The notes: a model not told the origin generated them from the letters alone. A DNA stretch of 64,000 bases from VXYL01 sp965208525 (GCA_965208525.1 OZ242340.1:186001-250000); one strand, 5' to 3'. Shown: positions 44,091 through 53,277, counted from the stretch's first letter. Numbers and translations are program-made.

Positions 44091-44330
44091 GTGCCGACGC
44101 ACCACCACGTAGCGCCGTTCGTCGTAGCCGCGCGGCCGGTGCGTCGCCAGGATCGCCTCCTCGCCGATGCCGATGTCCGTCCACGCCGTGTCGGGAAGCC
44201 TCTCGAGCTGTTCGAGCACCGCCGCCTTCCACTGCGCGTTCCGCTTCTTGTAGGTCGGTAGTGTATCCGCTTGAAAAGACACACCGACGCGGGTGGCCTC
44301 AAAGAAGAACCCGCGCCGGTGCCAGCGCAA
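44091..44330 (-). pseudogene. Fragment of an unknown gene, possibly a transposase C-terminus
   Basis: The frame reads TLPTYKKRNAQWKAAVLEQL, ERLPDTAWTDIGIGEEAILA and RPRGYDERRYVVVRR, then dissolves into the low-complexity region. It resembles the middle of IS1380-type transposases only loosely. Confidence 0.3.
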
Positions 44331-44377
44331 GCGGACTGGTCGGAGTTAGGGACACGACCGCTGCGCCGAGCGGGATT

Positions 44378-44908
44378 CTACCCGGTCTTGGCAAGCCGCA
44401 GCCGCTTCCGCAAGGTACGGATGCCCGCAACCGCAAGCAGGGCGACCGCCAGCAACTGGTACACCGGCCCCAGCCATCCCTTGACGGTGGTGAAGGCGGA
44501 AGCCACCGCGACCTGCGCCTCGCCCACGTTCGGATAGCTGACCAGCATGGCGACGATCTGCACGTTCTCGCCAAGGTCCACGATGCCCGCCACCACCGGT
44601 ATCCACGCAAGGAAGGCGGTGCGGTCGCTCCACCGGAAGCGGTGGATCAGTCCCGAGAACAGGGTGACGTAAACCAGCGGAAACAGGGTGTCGAGGGTAA
44701 GGCTGGCGGTTGCGTACACGCTGCGCCCCGACGCGCCGTAGCCCTCCATCGCCGCCATCGCCTGGGTGTGCGAGTACCCCGGCATCACGTCAAGCATCGT
44801 GCCGCCGATGGCCAGCGCGGGAAACACCGCGAACAGAAACGCCAGCGTCGCCAGAAAGGTGACTGCCAGCGTCCATGTGCGGCCGGCGAAGGTGAAGTAT
44901 CGGTTCAT
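44378..44908 (-). CDS. Four-TM membrane protein, unknown
   Basis: 176 residues with four clear membrane helices (WTLAVTFLATLAFLFAVFPA; LDTLFPLVYVTLFSGLIHRF; TAFLAWIPVVAGIVDLGENV; VYQLLAVALLAVAGI). AAGGGGAGG is ahead of the ATG, which overlaps the stop of the winged-helix gene (ATGA). Likely controlled by or working with that regulator. Confidence 0.6.
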   Translation of the reverse strand: MNRYFTFAGRTWTLAVTFLATLAFLFAVFPALAIGGTMLDVMPGYSHTQAMAAMEGYGASGRSVYATASLTLDTLFPLVYVTLFSGLIHRFRWSDRTAFLAWIPVVAGIVDLGENVQIVAMLVSYPNVGEAQVAVASAFTTVKGWLGPVYQLLAVALLAVAGIRTLRKRLRLAKTG

Positions 44909-45168
44909 GTCAGCCTCCCCTTCTCCGCTAGCGACCACGCCGACGAGTTTCGAGCATGGGCGACCTTGCCGCGCTCTACCGCCCGGTGCAGGACGTGGTA
45001 GAGCACGCCGTACGGACGGTCGCCGTCGATGTTGGCGACGGCGGGAAGGTCGGGAAACAGGTGGGCGCGAATCTCCGGGATCGTGGCCCGCTCGACGGTC
45101 GCCAGATGCGAGAGCACGGCGCCTTCCAGGAGCTCCATGCCAACTTCGACCATGTACGCGGGCTTCAT
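44905..45168 (-). CDS. Small winged-helix-like regulator
   Basis: 87 residues: MKPAYMVEVGMELLEGAVLS followed by ATIPEIRAHLF and GVLYHVLHRAVERGKVAHAR, a PadR/winged-helix-like order of helices and wing. AAGGAGG is 9 bases before the ATG at 45168, which overlaps the previous stop (ATGA). Operon with the four-TM gene. Confidence 0.5.
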   Translation of the reverse strand: MKPAYMVEVGMELLEGAVLSHLATVERATIPEIRAHLFPDLPAVANIDGDRPYGVLYHVLHRAVERGKVAHARNSSAWSLAEKGRLT

Positions 45169-45554
45169 CGTCCAAGCCTCCTTCGGGTTTCCCCCCGCAA
45201 CGCGACGGGCGATGCTCGCCGGCGAATCCCCGACAATGCGAACAGTGGCGTCGTTGCCGAATTTCCGCCGAATGCGGGCGATATCCAAGAGTTCCGCGTC
45301 GGGACCATATTCGTTTCTGCGTCCCACCGCCACTTTAGATTCAAGCTTCTTCCATCTTCAAGCTGCTTGGCCTTGACCTGTACGGTGAGAGTGACTTCTC
45401 CTTCACTTCCGATCAACGCATCGGCAATCTCTTGGTGAAAGTCCGGATACGCGAAGGCATCCAGCATTCTATCGAGCGCAGAAAGCGACTCATGAAACTC
45501 GATGAATGCGCGATCTCGTGTTTTGCGGGGTTGTCGGTTCGTTCCTTTAGCCAA
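45165..45554 (-). CDS. Small protein, unknown
   Basis: 129 residues from a TTG (AKGTNRQPRKTRDRAFIEFH, ALDRMLDAFAYPDFHQEIAD, EVTLTVQVKAKQLEDGRSLN). The C-terminal third reads less well, so a frameshift near 45330 is possible. It overlaps the next gene by 4 bases. Confidence 0.45.
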   Translation of the reverse strand: MAKGTNRQPRKTRDRAFIEFHESLSALDRMLDAFAYPDFHQEIADALIGSEGEVTLTVQVKAKQLEDGRSLNLKWRWDAETNMVPTRNSWISPAFGGNSATTPLFALSGIRRRASPVALRGETRRRLGR

Positions 45555-45639
45555 CGCCCGTATCGTTCATTGCGGGCCTTGTGGCGAGGCATAGTGGGAT
45601 TCCTTCCATTGATTCGAAATTCGACTCTGGATCGCTGCG

Positions 45640-45790
45640 GCTTCCCGCTTCGCTCGTTCGAGCCTGCGCTTTCGCCGCCGTCGAGCTTCGGATTGGATTT
45701 CCGCCACTGTGCAGCCATGCGCAATCTCCTTGCGTCCGGTTTGGGCGCAAGGGCTTGCGTACGAAGGGAGGACGACGTGTAGTGTTGCTT
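45640..45790. repeat. Second copy of the 40320-40470 sequence, frameshifted
   Basis: About 130-150 bases match (CTGCGCTTTCGCCGCCGTCG, GTGCAGCCATGCGCAATCTC, CTTGCGTCCGGTTTGGGCGC against the 40328 region). The small basic ORF (MAAQWRKSNPK, then ARRRRKRRLERAK in another frame) has lost one base. Confidence 0.65.
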
Positions 45791-45901
45791 CCCCTGCGCC
45801 GCGGGCTCAACCTTTGCGCCGGGTTTCCTAGGTGGGCCGGAAAGTTCGCGCTTTTCCGGCTTTCTAGGTTCTAGGGGCATACTCTAGCACGTGCCTCGAA
45901 G

Positions 45902-47242
45902 TGTACGGGTTCAGGACATCTCGGACATCAGGCAGCCTGCTGCAGCGTAGCGAAGCGGTGGCTGGGAGTCATCATTCCGATGGCGGAATGGGGACGCTGG
46001 TTGTTGTAGTAATCGAGGTAGGCGTGGAGTGGGGCGTTGGCGTCGGCGACGGTCATGTCGCCGGCGTACTGGTTCCAGAACTCGATTCGGGCGGTGCGGT
46101 TGGCGCGCTCGACGTGGCCGTTGAGCTGGGGCCTTCGCGGCGGCAGGACGGCGAGGGGGATGTCGGATCGGGCGCACTCGTCCTCGAACTCGGCCATGAA
46201 CTCGCTGCCGCCGTCGACCTGGATGGAGACCACCTGCATGAAGTCGAGCAGGGCGTGGAGGAAGCGGCGGGCGTTGAAGGCGGTGGCGGCGGAGCAGACG
46301 CGCGAGAGCATGCGGCGGGTGACGGGGCAGACGGCGCGGAACTCCTTGAGGGTCTGGCCGTCTCGGCTGACGGTCATGTGATCGACCTGCACCAGTTCGC
46401 CGGGGGCGCCGGCACGCTCGCCGGGACGCAGCCGCCGGGCGTGGCCGCCGTCGAAGCTGCGCCGGCGCGTGACCTTGACGCGCCCCTCGCAGAGGGCACA
46501 GGGGCGGATGGCTGCCCGCCGCATGGCCCGCGACAGGATGCGGCTGACGCTGGAGACGCTGAGCGAGAGGCCGCCCTCCCGCAGTACGTGGCAGATGCGG
46601 CGCTTGCCGCAGTACGGTCGCCGCCGGCGCTCGTCCAGCACGAGGCGTTCGTCCCGCGCCGTCCACTCGGGGCCGCGGCAGCGGTGCGGACGGCGGCTCT
46701 TCGGCACCAGAGCGCGCACGCCGCCGCGATCCAGCGACTTCCTCCACTCGTAGAAGGTGCTCTTCGGCAGGTCCACCGCCTTCAGCGCCAGCGCCACGGT
46801 CAGGCCCTCGCCGCGGAGTTCCTCCACCTTGTCGAGCTTGCGCTTCCGTTCGAGGGCCACCGGATGGTCGGTCTCGTCCACCCGCGGCCTGCGGTAGCAT
46901 GCGGCGGGTGCAGGCTTGATCTGCATGGGTCGGGTCTCCTCATGTATGCAAACACAAGGCTACCCGACCGGCCGCGCCCGACCGAAAGGTCGGGCGCGGC
47001 GCCTCCAAGGCAACGCAGGCCGGACGGTCTCGCCGCATCGCCGGGGTTCGCGCCGCGTCAAGCCGCTTCGCGCCTGCTCCGCTTCGCTGCGCCCCTTCGG
47101 GTGACACAGCGCGAACCCCGGCTACATGGTTGGCTACGGCCGAAAGCAGGGCTTTCGGCCTTCGCCGCAAGCGGCAACTGACACTTCGACGAACCTCACG
47201 GTCCCACGTCCCGAAAGTCCGGAATGTCTCTGAACCTCGACA
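45902..47242 (-). mobile_element. IS481-like insertion sequence with terminal inverted repeats and 5-bp target duplication
   Basis: The left end TGTACGGGTTCAGGACATCT and the reverse complement of the right end TGTCGAGGTTCAGAGACATT are imperfect terminal repeats. CGAAG flanks both ends (45897-45901 and 47243-47247) as a target duplication. Total 1341 bp with one transposase gene and a noncoding tail of about 300 bp upstream of it. The intact ends and duplication suggest a fairly recent insertion. Confidence 0.8.
45928..46926 (-). CDS. IS481/IS3-like transposase (DDE integrase core)
   Basis: 332 residues: N-terminal helix-turn-helix (LDKVEELRGEGLTVALALKA, LPKSTFYEWRKS), an HTH_21-like part (RRRPYCGKRRICHVLREGGL), and an rve core with VQVDHMTV (first Asp), IQVDGGSEFMAEFEDEC (second Asp) and ending E in HVERANRTARIEFWNQ. 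Full length, no frameshift. It inserts or excises the surrounding IS. Confidence 0.88.
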   Translation of the reverse strand: MQIKPAPAACYRRPRVDETDHPVALERKRKLDKVEELRGEGLTVALALKAVDLPKSTFYEWRKSLDRGGVRALVPKSRRPHRCRGPEWTARDERLVLDERRRRPYCGKRRICHVLREGGLSLSVSSVSRILSRAMRRAAIRPCALCEGRVKVTRRRSFDGGHARRLRPGERAGAPGELVQVDHMTVSRDGQTLKEFRAVCPVTRRMLSRVCSAATAFNARRFLHALLDFMQVVSIQVDGGSEFMAEFEDECARSDIPLAVLPPRRPQLNGHVERANRTARIEFWNQYAGDMTVADANAPLHAYLDYYNNQRPHSAIGMMTPSHRFATLQQAA

Positions 47243-47262
47243 CGAAGCGGACCAAGCGTCAA

Positions 47263-48249
47263 TCAGCCTGACGGCCACCAGTCTCCTACGTCGCAGTCCA
47301 CGGAGCCTTCCTCCGCGATCGACGGCCACACGAGCGGGTCCTGCATCGTGGACGGCGTGTAGGTCATGGGAGATTGCCAGACGCTCGCATATCCCCTTGG
47401 ATGAACCAGCCGAAGCAGCAACCGTCCCGCATTCGGGTCGTACTTCATTAAGTTGTAGTACGAATTGACCTCGCCCCAGTAACCCGCGTCTTCCGGCTCT
47501 TGCACGACCCTGTCGTCTCCTCCTCCGATGCCCATCACGAGCTCTGCGAAGAACTCCCGTTCGTTGCTGGAGGCGTAGTAGCCGGCGTGGAGGCCCTTGC
47601 CGATGGAAACGGCATAGGCTTCGAGCACACAACGGTTGCCGAATCCGTCCCTGAGGGCAAGGTCGTGATAGGCGTGCGCCATCTCGTGCAGCAGCATCGT
47701 GCGTATCTCCTCGTGCGACCACCCGACCCCGTGCCGGTTGTCGTATGCGCGGCTGCCGTCCGCGTTGCCCGTGCCGTACCAGGCCGACGGGCTGATGGGC
47801 AGGGACACTGCGATCACCCGCGGCGCTGCGTGGTAGGCGAAGCCGATGCGCCCGAAGTAGGGATCAGGCTCGGTTTCCCCTCCGGGCCCAACCGTCGGCA
47901 GCAGGTAGAACGAAACGCCGGAAGCCCTGAGCCGTTCCACAAAGTATCGTCGGTACGACTGGCTGTTTTCGAGTTCGGTCATCACGGCCTCGAACACGTC
48001 CATCCAGCGCAACGCGTAGGGGACGATGTCGGATGGCATGTAGGCGCTTGTACGAATCGTGAAGCCATCCGCGACAGTCACTCCGGGACAGTCCCTTGCA
48101 TTCGTCCTGACGTTGATCGGCCCGCCTGGGCAGTCCGGGACCGGGCGATCGTCGAATGCCGCGAGGGAGGATCCTCCCATCACGACCTCGGATGCAGAGG
48201 AGATCGAGGCAGCGAGAGAAGCGAGGACGACGAGAATGAGTCGGTTCAT
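47263..48249 (-). CDS. Secreted metallopeptidase-like protein (HExxH)
   Basis: 328 residues: signal peptide (MNRLILVVLASLAASISSAS) and HEMAHAYHD at about residue 195, an HExxH zinc motif, with a downstream glutamate in NEREFFAELVMG as possible third ligand (gluzincin-like). Four or so cysteines may form disulfides. Its ATG overlaps the stop of the small gene before it. Probably a secreted protease acting outside the cytoplasm. Confidence 0.7.
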   Translation of the reverse strand: MNRLILVVLASLAASISSASEVVMGGSSLAAFDDRPVPDCPGGPINVRTNARDCPGVTVADGFTIRTSAYMPSDIVPYALRWMDVFEAVMTELENSQSYRRYFVERLRASGVSFYLLPTVGPGGETEPDPYFGRIGFAYHAAPRVIAVSLPISPSAWYGTGNADGSRAYDNRHGVGWSHEEIRTMLLHEMAHAYHDLALRDGFGNRCVLEAYAVSIGKGLHAGYYASSNEREFFAELVMGIGGGDDRVVQEPEDAGYWGEVNSYYNLMKYDPNAGRLLLRLVHPRGYASVWQSPMTYTPSTMQDPLVWPSIAEEGSVDCDVGDWWPSG

Positions 48250-48458
48250 GGCGACGCCGTCCATGCCTGGAGCGATTCGGATGTAGGCACCAGCGCACGT
48301 GTCCTGGCTCGCTTCGCTTCCGCTTCCCGAGCCTTGAAGTCGTCCTCGATCTGCCGCTTGCGGGAAAGCAGTTCGGCCAGAGCGGTTCCTTCGCTCCACT
48401 CGCGGACTCCTTCCACGCTGTCCGGATCCCCACGCTTCACGACTTCTGAAAAATCCAT
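48246..48458 (-). CDS. Small charged protein, unknown
   Basis: 70 residues with a charged helix (ELLSRKRQIEDDFKAREAEA). Coupled at both ends: TGATG with the upstream gene, ATGA with the metallopeptidase. Role unknown. Confidence 0.5.
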   Translation of the reverse strand: MDFSEVVKRGDPDSVEGVREWSEGTALAELLSRKRQIEDDFKAREAEAKRARTRALVPTSESLQAWTASP

Positions 48459-48769
48459 CAAGCCGTCGTAGCTTCTTCAAGCGGAAGCCTCGAAATGGAG
48501 GTCGATGTATTTTCTTCTACCCGCACGAACATCTGGTCCAAGTTCCCTTGCTCTACGCTAAAGTGAGCCTGGGATTGCACGGCGTCCATTGGGTTCTCGA
48601 ACGCTTCGTTGATCGTCTCGCCGTAACTGCGCACGTTCAGTTCTAACGCAACGGCACACCACGCGTCGTCCTCCCAGCAGATGACCGCGTGGATCGTTGC
48701 CAGCTTCTCCCGGGGCCTTCCTTGTTCCTCCGGGTGAAAGAGATTGATTGAGCCAGTCCTAGCTTCCAT
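48458..48769 (-). CDS. Small HicB-like protein
   Basis: 103 residues; HAVICWEDDAWCAVALELNV, then SYGETINEAFENPMDAVQSQ, resembles the HicB/UPF0150 partial RNase-H fold, which also reads as a beta-strand pair followed by ETxxEAxxN. A GTG at 48847 is an alternative start. No HicA partner is seen, so an antitoxin role is not supported. Confidence 0.45.
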   Translation of the reverse strand: MEARTGSINLFHPEEQGRPREKLATIHAVICWEDDAWCAVALELNVRSYGETINEAFENPMDAVQSQAHFSVEQGNLDQMFVRVEENTSTSISRLPLEEATTA

Positions 48770-48857
48770 GCGGTAAATTGTATCCCACGATTCGTCCCCC
48801 GAAATCGCCAACTTGGCGAATGTGCCCGCTGAAACCGAGAAGAGCACACACCACCTG

Positions 48858-49121
48858 ATGATGCTTCCTCCGTCCGTCGAGCCCTACCGCCGAACGCCTG
48901 AGTTCAACGAGCGGACGATTCCGTCGGGCCTTCGCAAATCGCACCGGACGAAGCCGGGCGTCTGGGCCCGCCTCGTGGTTTCCGAGGGTTCGATTCGGTT
49001 TCGTTCGGCGGAGGGAGACGTGACGGTCACGGCCGGCAGCCCCGGCGTAGTGGGGCCGCAGGTCGAGCACAGCGTGGAGCCGGTGGGCCGGGTCCGGTTC
49101 TACGTCGAGTTTTGCCGATGA
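48858..49121 (+). CDS. DUF1971 cupin-like protein
   Basis: 87 residues: LPPSVEPYRRTPEFNERTIP, LRKSHRTKPGVWARLVVSEG, IRFRSAEGDVTVTAGSPGVV and HSVEPVGRVRFYVEF are the usual DUF1971 blocks, often annotated as tellurite-resistance related (fused to TehB in some bacteria). The ATG at 48858 gives the standard N-terminus. Confidence 0.75.
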   Translation: MMLPPSVEPYRRTPEFNERTIPSGLRKSHRTKPGVWARLVVSEGSIRFRSAEGDVTVTAGSPGVVGPQVEHSVEPVGRVRFYVEFCR

Positions 49122-49429
49122 ATCTTGAAGTAGAATTCCCGTCGGCGCTCCCTAGCGCCGGTTCCCGAATCGAGCGCTGGTGTCCTCTCCGGAAGTGAAA
49201 ATGTACCACCACCCGGCGCGATGCGACCGGTGCCTAAACCCAACCGGCCTCTTCCATCGCAAAGCACATACCCGGCCCGAGGAGGACCTTCGTCCCATGG
49301 TCGCCTCCTCTTTGCGCCGCACAAGGAATGGTGACCTTGCTGGGGAAACAGGGGCTTGGTGCTCCGCCGACACAAACTCGCCGCGCGGCACAGCGGTGCC
49401 TCGCGTGGGCCAGGCTGCGCCGCCAACGG

Positions 49430-49841
49430 TTCCCGAGCCTGCGTTGCCGGGCGCGACGCCCATCCCGTCGCGGAGTGCCGCGACGAACCCGTTGACAGTC
49501 GCGTGGAAACACGTTGATCACCTTCTCGTCGTACCGGATGCTGATGAGGTCCGAGCCGAGTCCCAGAAACCGTCCCTTCCTGCAATGGGCCGCACTGCAC
49601 AGTCGTGATGTCGCGCAGGCGAATGCGCCGTCGAAGCGGACCCATGCGCACATCGAGATGCACGCCATCGATGGTGTAGCGTTTCGCCAACGCCATCAAT
49701 CCAATGCACGCCAGAAAGCACGCTCCCGCGCCCCGTCAGCACCCAATTGCCAACCGAAAGGGCCACCAGCGAGGCGATGACCGGACCCATGGACACGAAG
49801 AAAGCCTCGATGCCGATGGCCGTGTGATGGCGCATTCGCAT
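49430..49841 (-). pseudogene. PH-domain-like membrane protein, multiple frameshifts
   Basis: The pieces chain as: MRMRHHTAIGIEAFFVSMGP, then ACFLACIGLMALAKRYTIDG, VHLDVRMGPLRRRIRLRDIT, then LGSDLISIRYDEKVINVFPR and FVAALRDGMG. They lie in at least three frames. The order (TM hairpin, then a YTIDG-type beta domain) is that of bacterial PH (DUF304-like) proteins. Start codon coupled to the previous stop (TGATG). Confidence 0.5.
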
Positions 49842-50403
49842 CAGTCCGTCACCGGCCGGCGGATCGCCGCGAGGAAGGCTGTCTCGTCGCGAGGCGCCAC
49901 AAGCGCCCGGCCTCCCTGCGGACTGACCGCCAACTGCCGTGGCAAACCGCCTTCGCCCTCCTCGCCATAGCGGATCTCGAGCACCTCCATGCCGAGCGCG
50001 AAGTCGTCCTCGAAGTCGACGCAAGCGCAGGCACCCTTCGCTCGACGAACATCCACAATCGAAGCGAGCGGGATTCGACGCGTCTGCCACTGGCGCCAAA
50101 GAACGAGCGTGTCGCCTGCGACAAGGCAGCGGCCATACCGCATCGCAAGGCAGACGCCGGCTCCCACCGTGGCGAGGCGAGAAGCGCCAGTTCGGTCAGT
50201 TCGAGTGGCGATCGGAGGTCCAGCAGGGAGGCACCGCTCGTCGCCATTGCCGCGAACGCCAAGGCACAGGAACCAACGTGGAGCGCGCCCCGCCTGCCGA
50301 AGGCCGAGTCGAAGCGCTGCTTGCCCAAGGCCGAGCCGATGGCCGACGCAGCGTCCCCGCTCACGATCCCATCGCCGGTCGCATCGGCAGTCCTGGGCTG
50401 CAT
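49841..50403 (-). pseudogene. Second PH-domain-like protein, one frameshift
   Basis: The frame of 50403 gives ALGKQRFDSAFGRRGALHVG and membrane-like LELTELALLASPRW. It then shifts to VGAGVCLAMRYGRCLVAGDT, LVLWRQWQTRRIPLASIVDV and EVLEIRYGEEGEG, a bacterial PH-like domain. Paralogous in design to its neighbour. Confidence 0.45.
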
Positions 50404-50592
50404 TCGCTCAATCCCGCGCCTTCAGGAAGTCATCGAGGTTCACTGTAATGAGGAGACGAATGAGCATCGACGAAGTTCAGGAGCGTACCGGCGCGGGTGT
50501 TGTTGATGACCTTCGCCCGGATCTCGTTCGTCTCCCCGGGGTTCACTTTTTCTGGCTACCACGACCGGCGGTTACTGGACAAGTCGCAGAGT

Positions 50593-52270
50593 TGTCCAAC
50601 GCTATGTGAGCCTGAGGGGGGCACGGGTTTCCAACGCCACATGAGCCTGAACGGTTCGGTTTCGGACGATCATCGGAGGATGATCGTGGCATTGCAGACC
50701 GACCGGCTCCGCACGGTGGAGCAGATCAAGGGGTTCCTCGACGGCAGCGGGGAAGTGGGGTTCCAGCCAGCCGACCGCGAGGAGGCGTACGGGTTCGTTC
50801 GGCGAACGCTGGTGCCGCTGGACCACGGAACGCTCGGCCGGGCGGGCAAGGGGACGGTGCGGGAGTTCCTGATGAAGGCAACGGGGCTGTCGCGCCCAGG
50901 TGACGCGGCTCGTCGCCCAGCACCGGGAGACGGGACGCATCGAGGATCGGCGCGGGGCGAACAGCGGTCGGCCGTTCGAGCGGGTGTACACGACGGCCGG
51001 ACATCCGCCTGCTGGCACAGGCCGACGAGATCGGCGGCCAGCTCTGCGGGCCGGCGGCGTGCGAGGTGCTGCGGCGCCAGTGCGAGGTGTCCGGCGACGC
51101 CCGCTTCAGGCGCCTGTCGAGGCTTTCCGTGTCGCACCTGTACAACCTGCGGCGGTCGAAGACCTGGACGCAGCGGACGACCTTCGAGCACACGAGGCCG
51201 ACCGCGGCGCGGATCGGCGAGCGCCGGCGTCCGACGCCAGACGGCAGGCCCGGCCACATGCGGGTGGACACGGTGCATCAGGGCGACCGCAACGGCGCCA
51301 AGGGCGTCAGCCACGTCAACCTCGTCGACGAGGTCACGCAGTTCGAGCACGTCGGCGCGGTGGCGGCCATCTCCGAGGCGTTCCTGGTGCCGGTGCTGGA
51401 GGAGATGCTGCTCGCGCTGCCGTTCGCCGTGCTCGGCTTCCACGCCGACAACGGCTCCGAGTACGTCAACCACCAGGTCGCGGCCATGCTCAACAAGCTG
51501 CACGTCCCGAACTTCACGAAGTCGCGGGCGCGACGCTCCAACGACAACGCCCTCGTCGAGGGCAAGAACGCCAGCGTCGTGCGGAAGTGGTTCGGCCGCG
51601 ACCACATTCCGCAGCGCTTCGCGGCCGAGGTCAACGACTTCTCCCGGAGCGTGCTCTCGCCGTACCTCAACCACCACCACCCCTGCCTGTTCGCCACCGA
51701 GGTCCGCGACTGCAGGGGGAAGGTGCGCCGCCGCTACCGCAGGCAGGACGTGGCGACGCCCTACGACAGGCTGAAGTCGCTGACGGACGCCGAGCGGTTC
51801 CTCAAGCCCGGAGTGACTTCGCCGACCTTGACCGGATTGCCTGCGCGGTATCCGATCTCGAGGCGAACCGGCAGGCCAACGACGCCCGCGACGAACTGTT
51901 CCGACCCATCGGACAGGTGGCTCCGGCGGCTGCATGAACGGCCCATGCGGCCTGCCCGGGGGAGCGCCCGCAGGCAGGTTCCGTCCCGCCCGCCCCGCGC
52001 GCGCTTGCAGCCTCGAACTGCGGTGGCGTGCCCTATGGCGTGGGCTTTGGCGCGCCGCACCTGTGCAAGCAAGCGCGCGCTCGCACCATCCCCTCGCGCA
52101 AGTCCCAGCCCATCCCGTCGGAAGCCCGGGCGCGCCCCGGCGTGCCGCAAGTTGCCAGACCTTGCCTCCCCCGCCGGCCAATCCTACGATCTCTCCCTTC
52201 AAACCGTCCGAAAACCGGCAGTCAGCCTCCGCGAGAGAAGCCCGCCTTCAGGCTCACTTTCCTATTTGAT
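50593..52270 (+). mobile_element. Degenerate insertion sequence with transposase pseudogene
   Basis: GTGAGCCTGA near the left end (50606-50615) and its inverted copy TCAGGCTCAC (52248-52257) are equally spaced from possible TGT/ATA ends; no target duplication was confirmed. About 300 bases after the transposase hold no gene. The stretch 51938-52418 is otherwise empty. Confidence 0.5.
50641..51937 (+). pseudogene. Integrase-core transposase with three frameshifts
   Basis: Restored, it reads MSLNGSVSDDHRRMIVALQT, HGTLGRAGKGTVREFLMKAT, QVTRLVAQHRETGRIEDRRG, DIRLLAQADEIGGQLCGPAA, then an rve core with MRVDTVHQGDRNG (first Asp), FHADNGSEYVNH (second Asp) and ENDNALVEGKN-like SNDNALVEGKNASV (Glu). 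Shifts lie near 50893, 50993 and 51810. Inactive as written. Confidence 0.75.
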
Positions 52271-52418
52271 AACGGTGTCGCCAGCGCCGAGGAAGCGCGC
52301 TACAACTTGGGGGATATGCTCCGACCTTCTTGTTCCGAATCGGTCCTTCCCCTCTCAGCCTCAGCGGTAGAGTTGGCCATGTCGTTTACATCAATCCACC
52401 GACAAGAGGGAAGTTCAC

Positions 52419-52869
52419 ATGAAGACGACGATTCTGGCCCTGGCTCTTGCCCTTGCCCTGGCAACGGGCTACGCGGCGGCCGACCATCCATGAGATGTCT
52501 GGCAAGCGTACTACGAGTCGCTCAACGAGACGGAGCAGCTCGAACTCTACCGCGAAGATACCGCCCCGAACGGGGAAGACATGGACTCACGCATGGAGTG
52601 GGCCAATGACTTCGAGAAGCTTCGCGGCCCGGTCTACACCGATGACGAACTCTGGCGCAAGTCCGAGATGGATTGCAAAAGACTGCGGCTGGGGCACAAG
52701 ACCGACCCGCAGGAGATCCATCCGGAGATCAACGAACTGATCTTCGCCGTCCTCGCGGACGAGACCGGCGAGTGGCGAATGCAGTACCTCAAGGATGCTC
52801 AGGAGCGCTGGCCGACATCCCGCTCAACCAACGCGAGAGGGCGCAACATAAAGCAGCGGCCGAGAAATG
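52419..52869 (+). pseudogene. Small exported protein gene with an in-frame TGA and a frameshift
   Basis: Signal peptide MKTTILALALALALATGYAA and ADHP, then TGA at 52491, then the same frame continues coherently (DVWQAYYESLNETEQLELYR, MEWANDFEKLRGPVYTDDEL, DPQEIHPEINELIFAVLADE). One base is missing near 52813; restoring it gives ADIPLNQRERAQHKAAAEK and a stop overlapping the next ATG. The TGA falls where Trp would fit (HP-W-DVWQ). Confidence 0.55.
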
Positions 52870-53277
52870 ACCCGCTTGCGTCACGCGGCCAGCACGATTG
52901 CCCTGGCCGTAGGGACTCTTGCGCTCGTCGTCTTCATCCTGGCGTCACCATGGCCGGAGCGAGTAACGTGTCGCACTTGCGGAGTCGCTTCGGTCTGGAC
53001 GGTTCCAGCCGCCGTGAAACAGAGAAACGAGGCTACGATCCCGAAGAACTGCCCGCACGTCACCGGCATAGGCGGCGTGCCCGATGCCATCGTCAGTCAC
53101 CCCCGTCCGGCTGCGTTGCGCGAGACAGGGTGGCGGCTGCTTCTGCCATCGCTTTCGATAGCCGGCGCCGAGATTGAGGACATCATCGCCATGGCGCAAC
53201 GCACCGAGAACATGCAGGATGCTGCGGTGAGCCGGTCTCCCGGTCCCTATCTGCGCCCGGGACGGACAAACGGCTAA
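52867..53277 (+). CDS. Small membrane-anchored protein with CRTCGVASVWT motif, copy 2
   Basis: 136 residues: one TM helix (STIALAVGTLALVVFILASP), then VTCRTCGVASVWTVP and NCPH, a zinc-ribbon-like block shared with 42295. The sequence after NCPH differs from copy 1. Its ATG overlaps the preceding stop (ATGA). Confidence 0.45.
   Translation: MTRLRHAASTIALAVGTLALVVFILASPWPERVTCRTCGVASVWTVPAAVKQRNEATIPKNCPHVTGIGGVPDAIVSHPRPAALRETGWRLLLPSLSIAGAEIEDIIAMAQRTENMQDAAVSRSPGPYLRPGRTNG

Noticed and set aside
36158..45554. Integron cassette array (many tiny genes)
   Set aside because: Genes lie in both orientations and I could not find regularly spaced attC-like sites; a few GTTRRRY heptamers occur without partners.
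48246..48769. HicAB toxin-antitoxin module
   Set aside because: HicB-like sequence only; the adjacent 70-residue protein does not resemble HicA.
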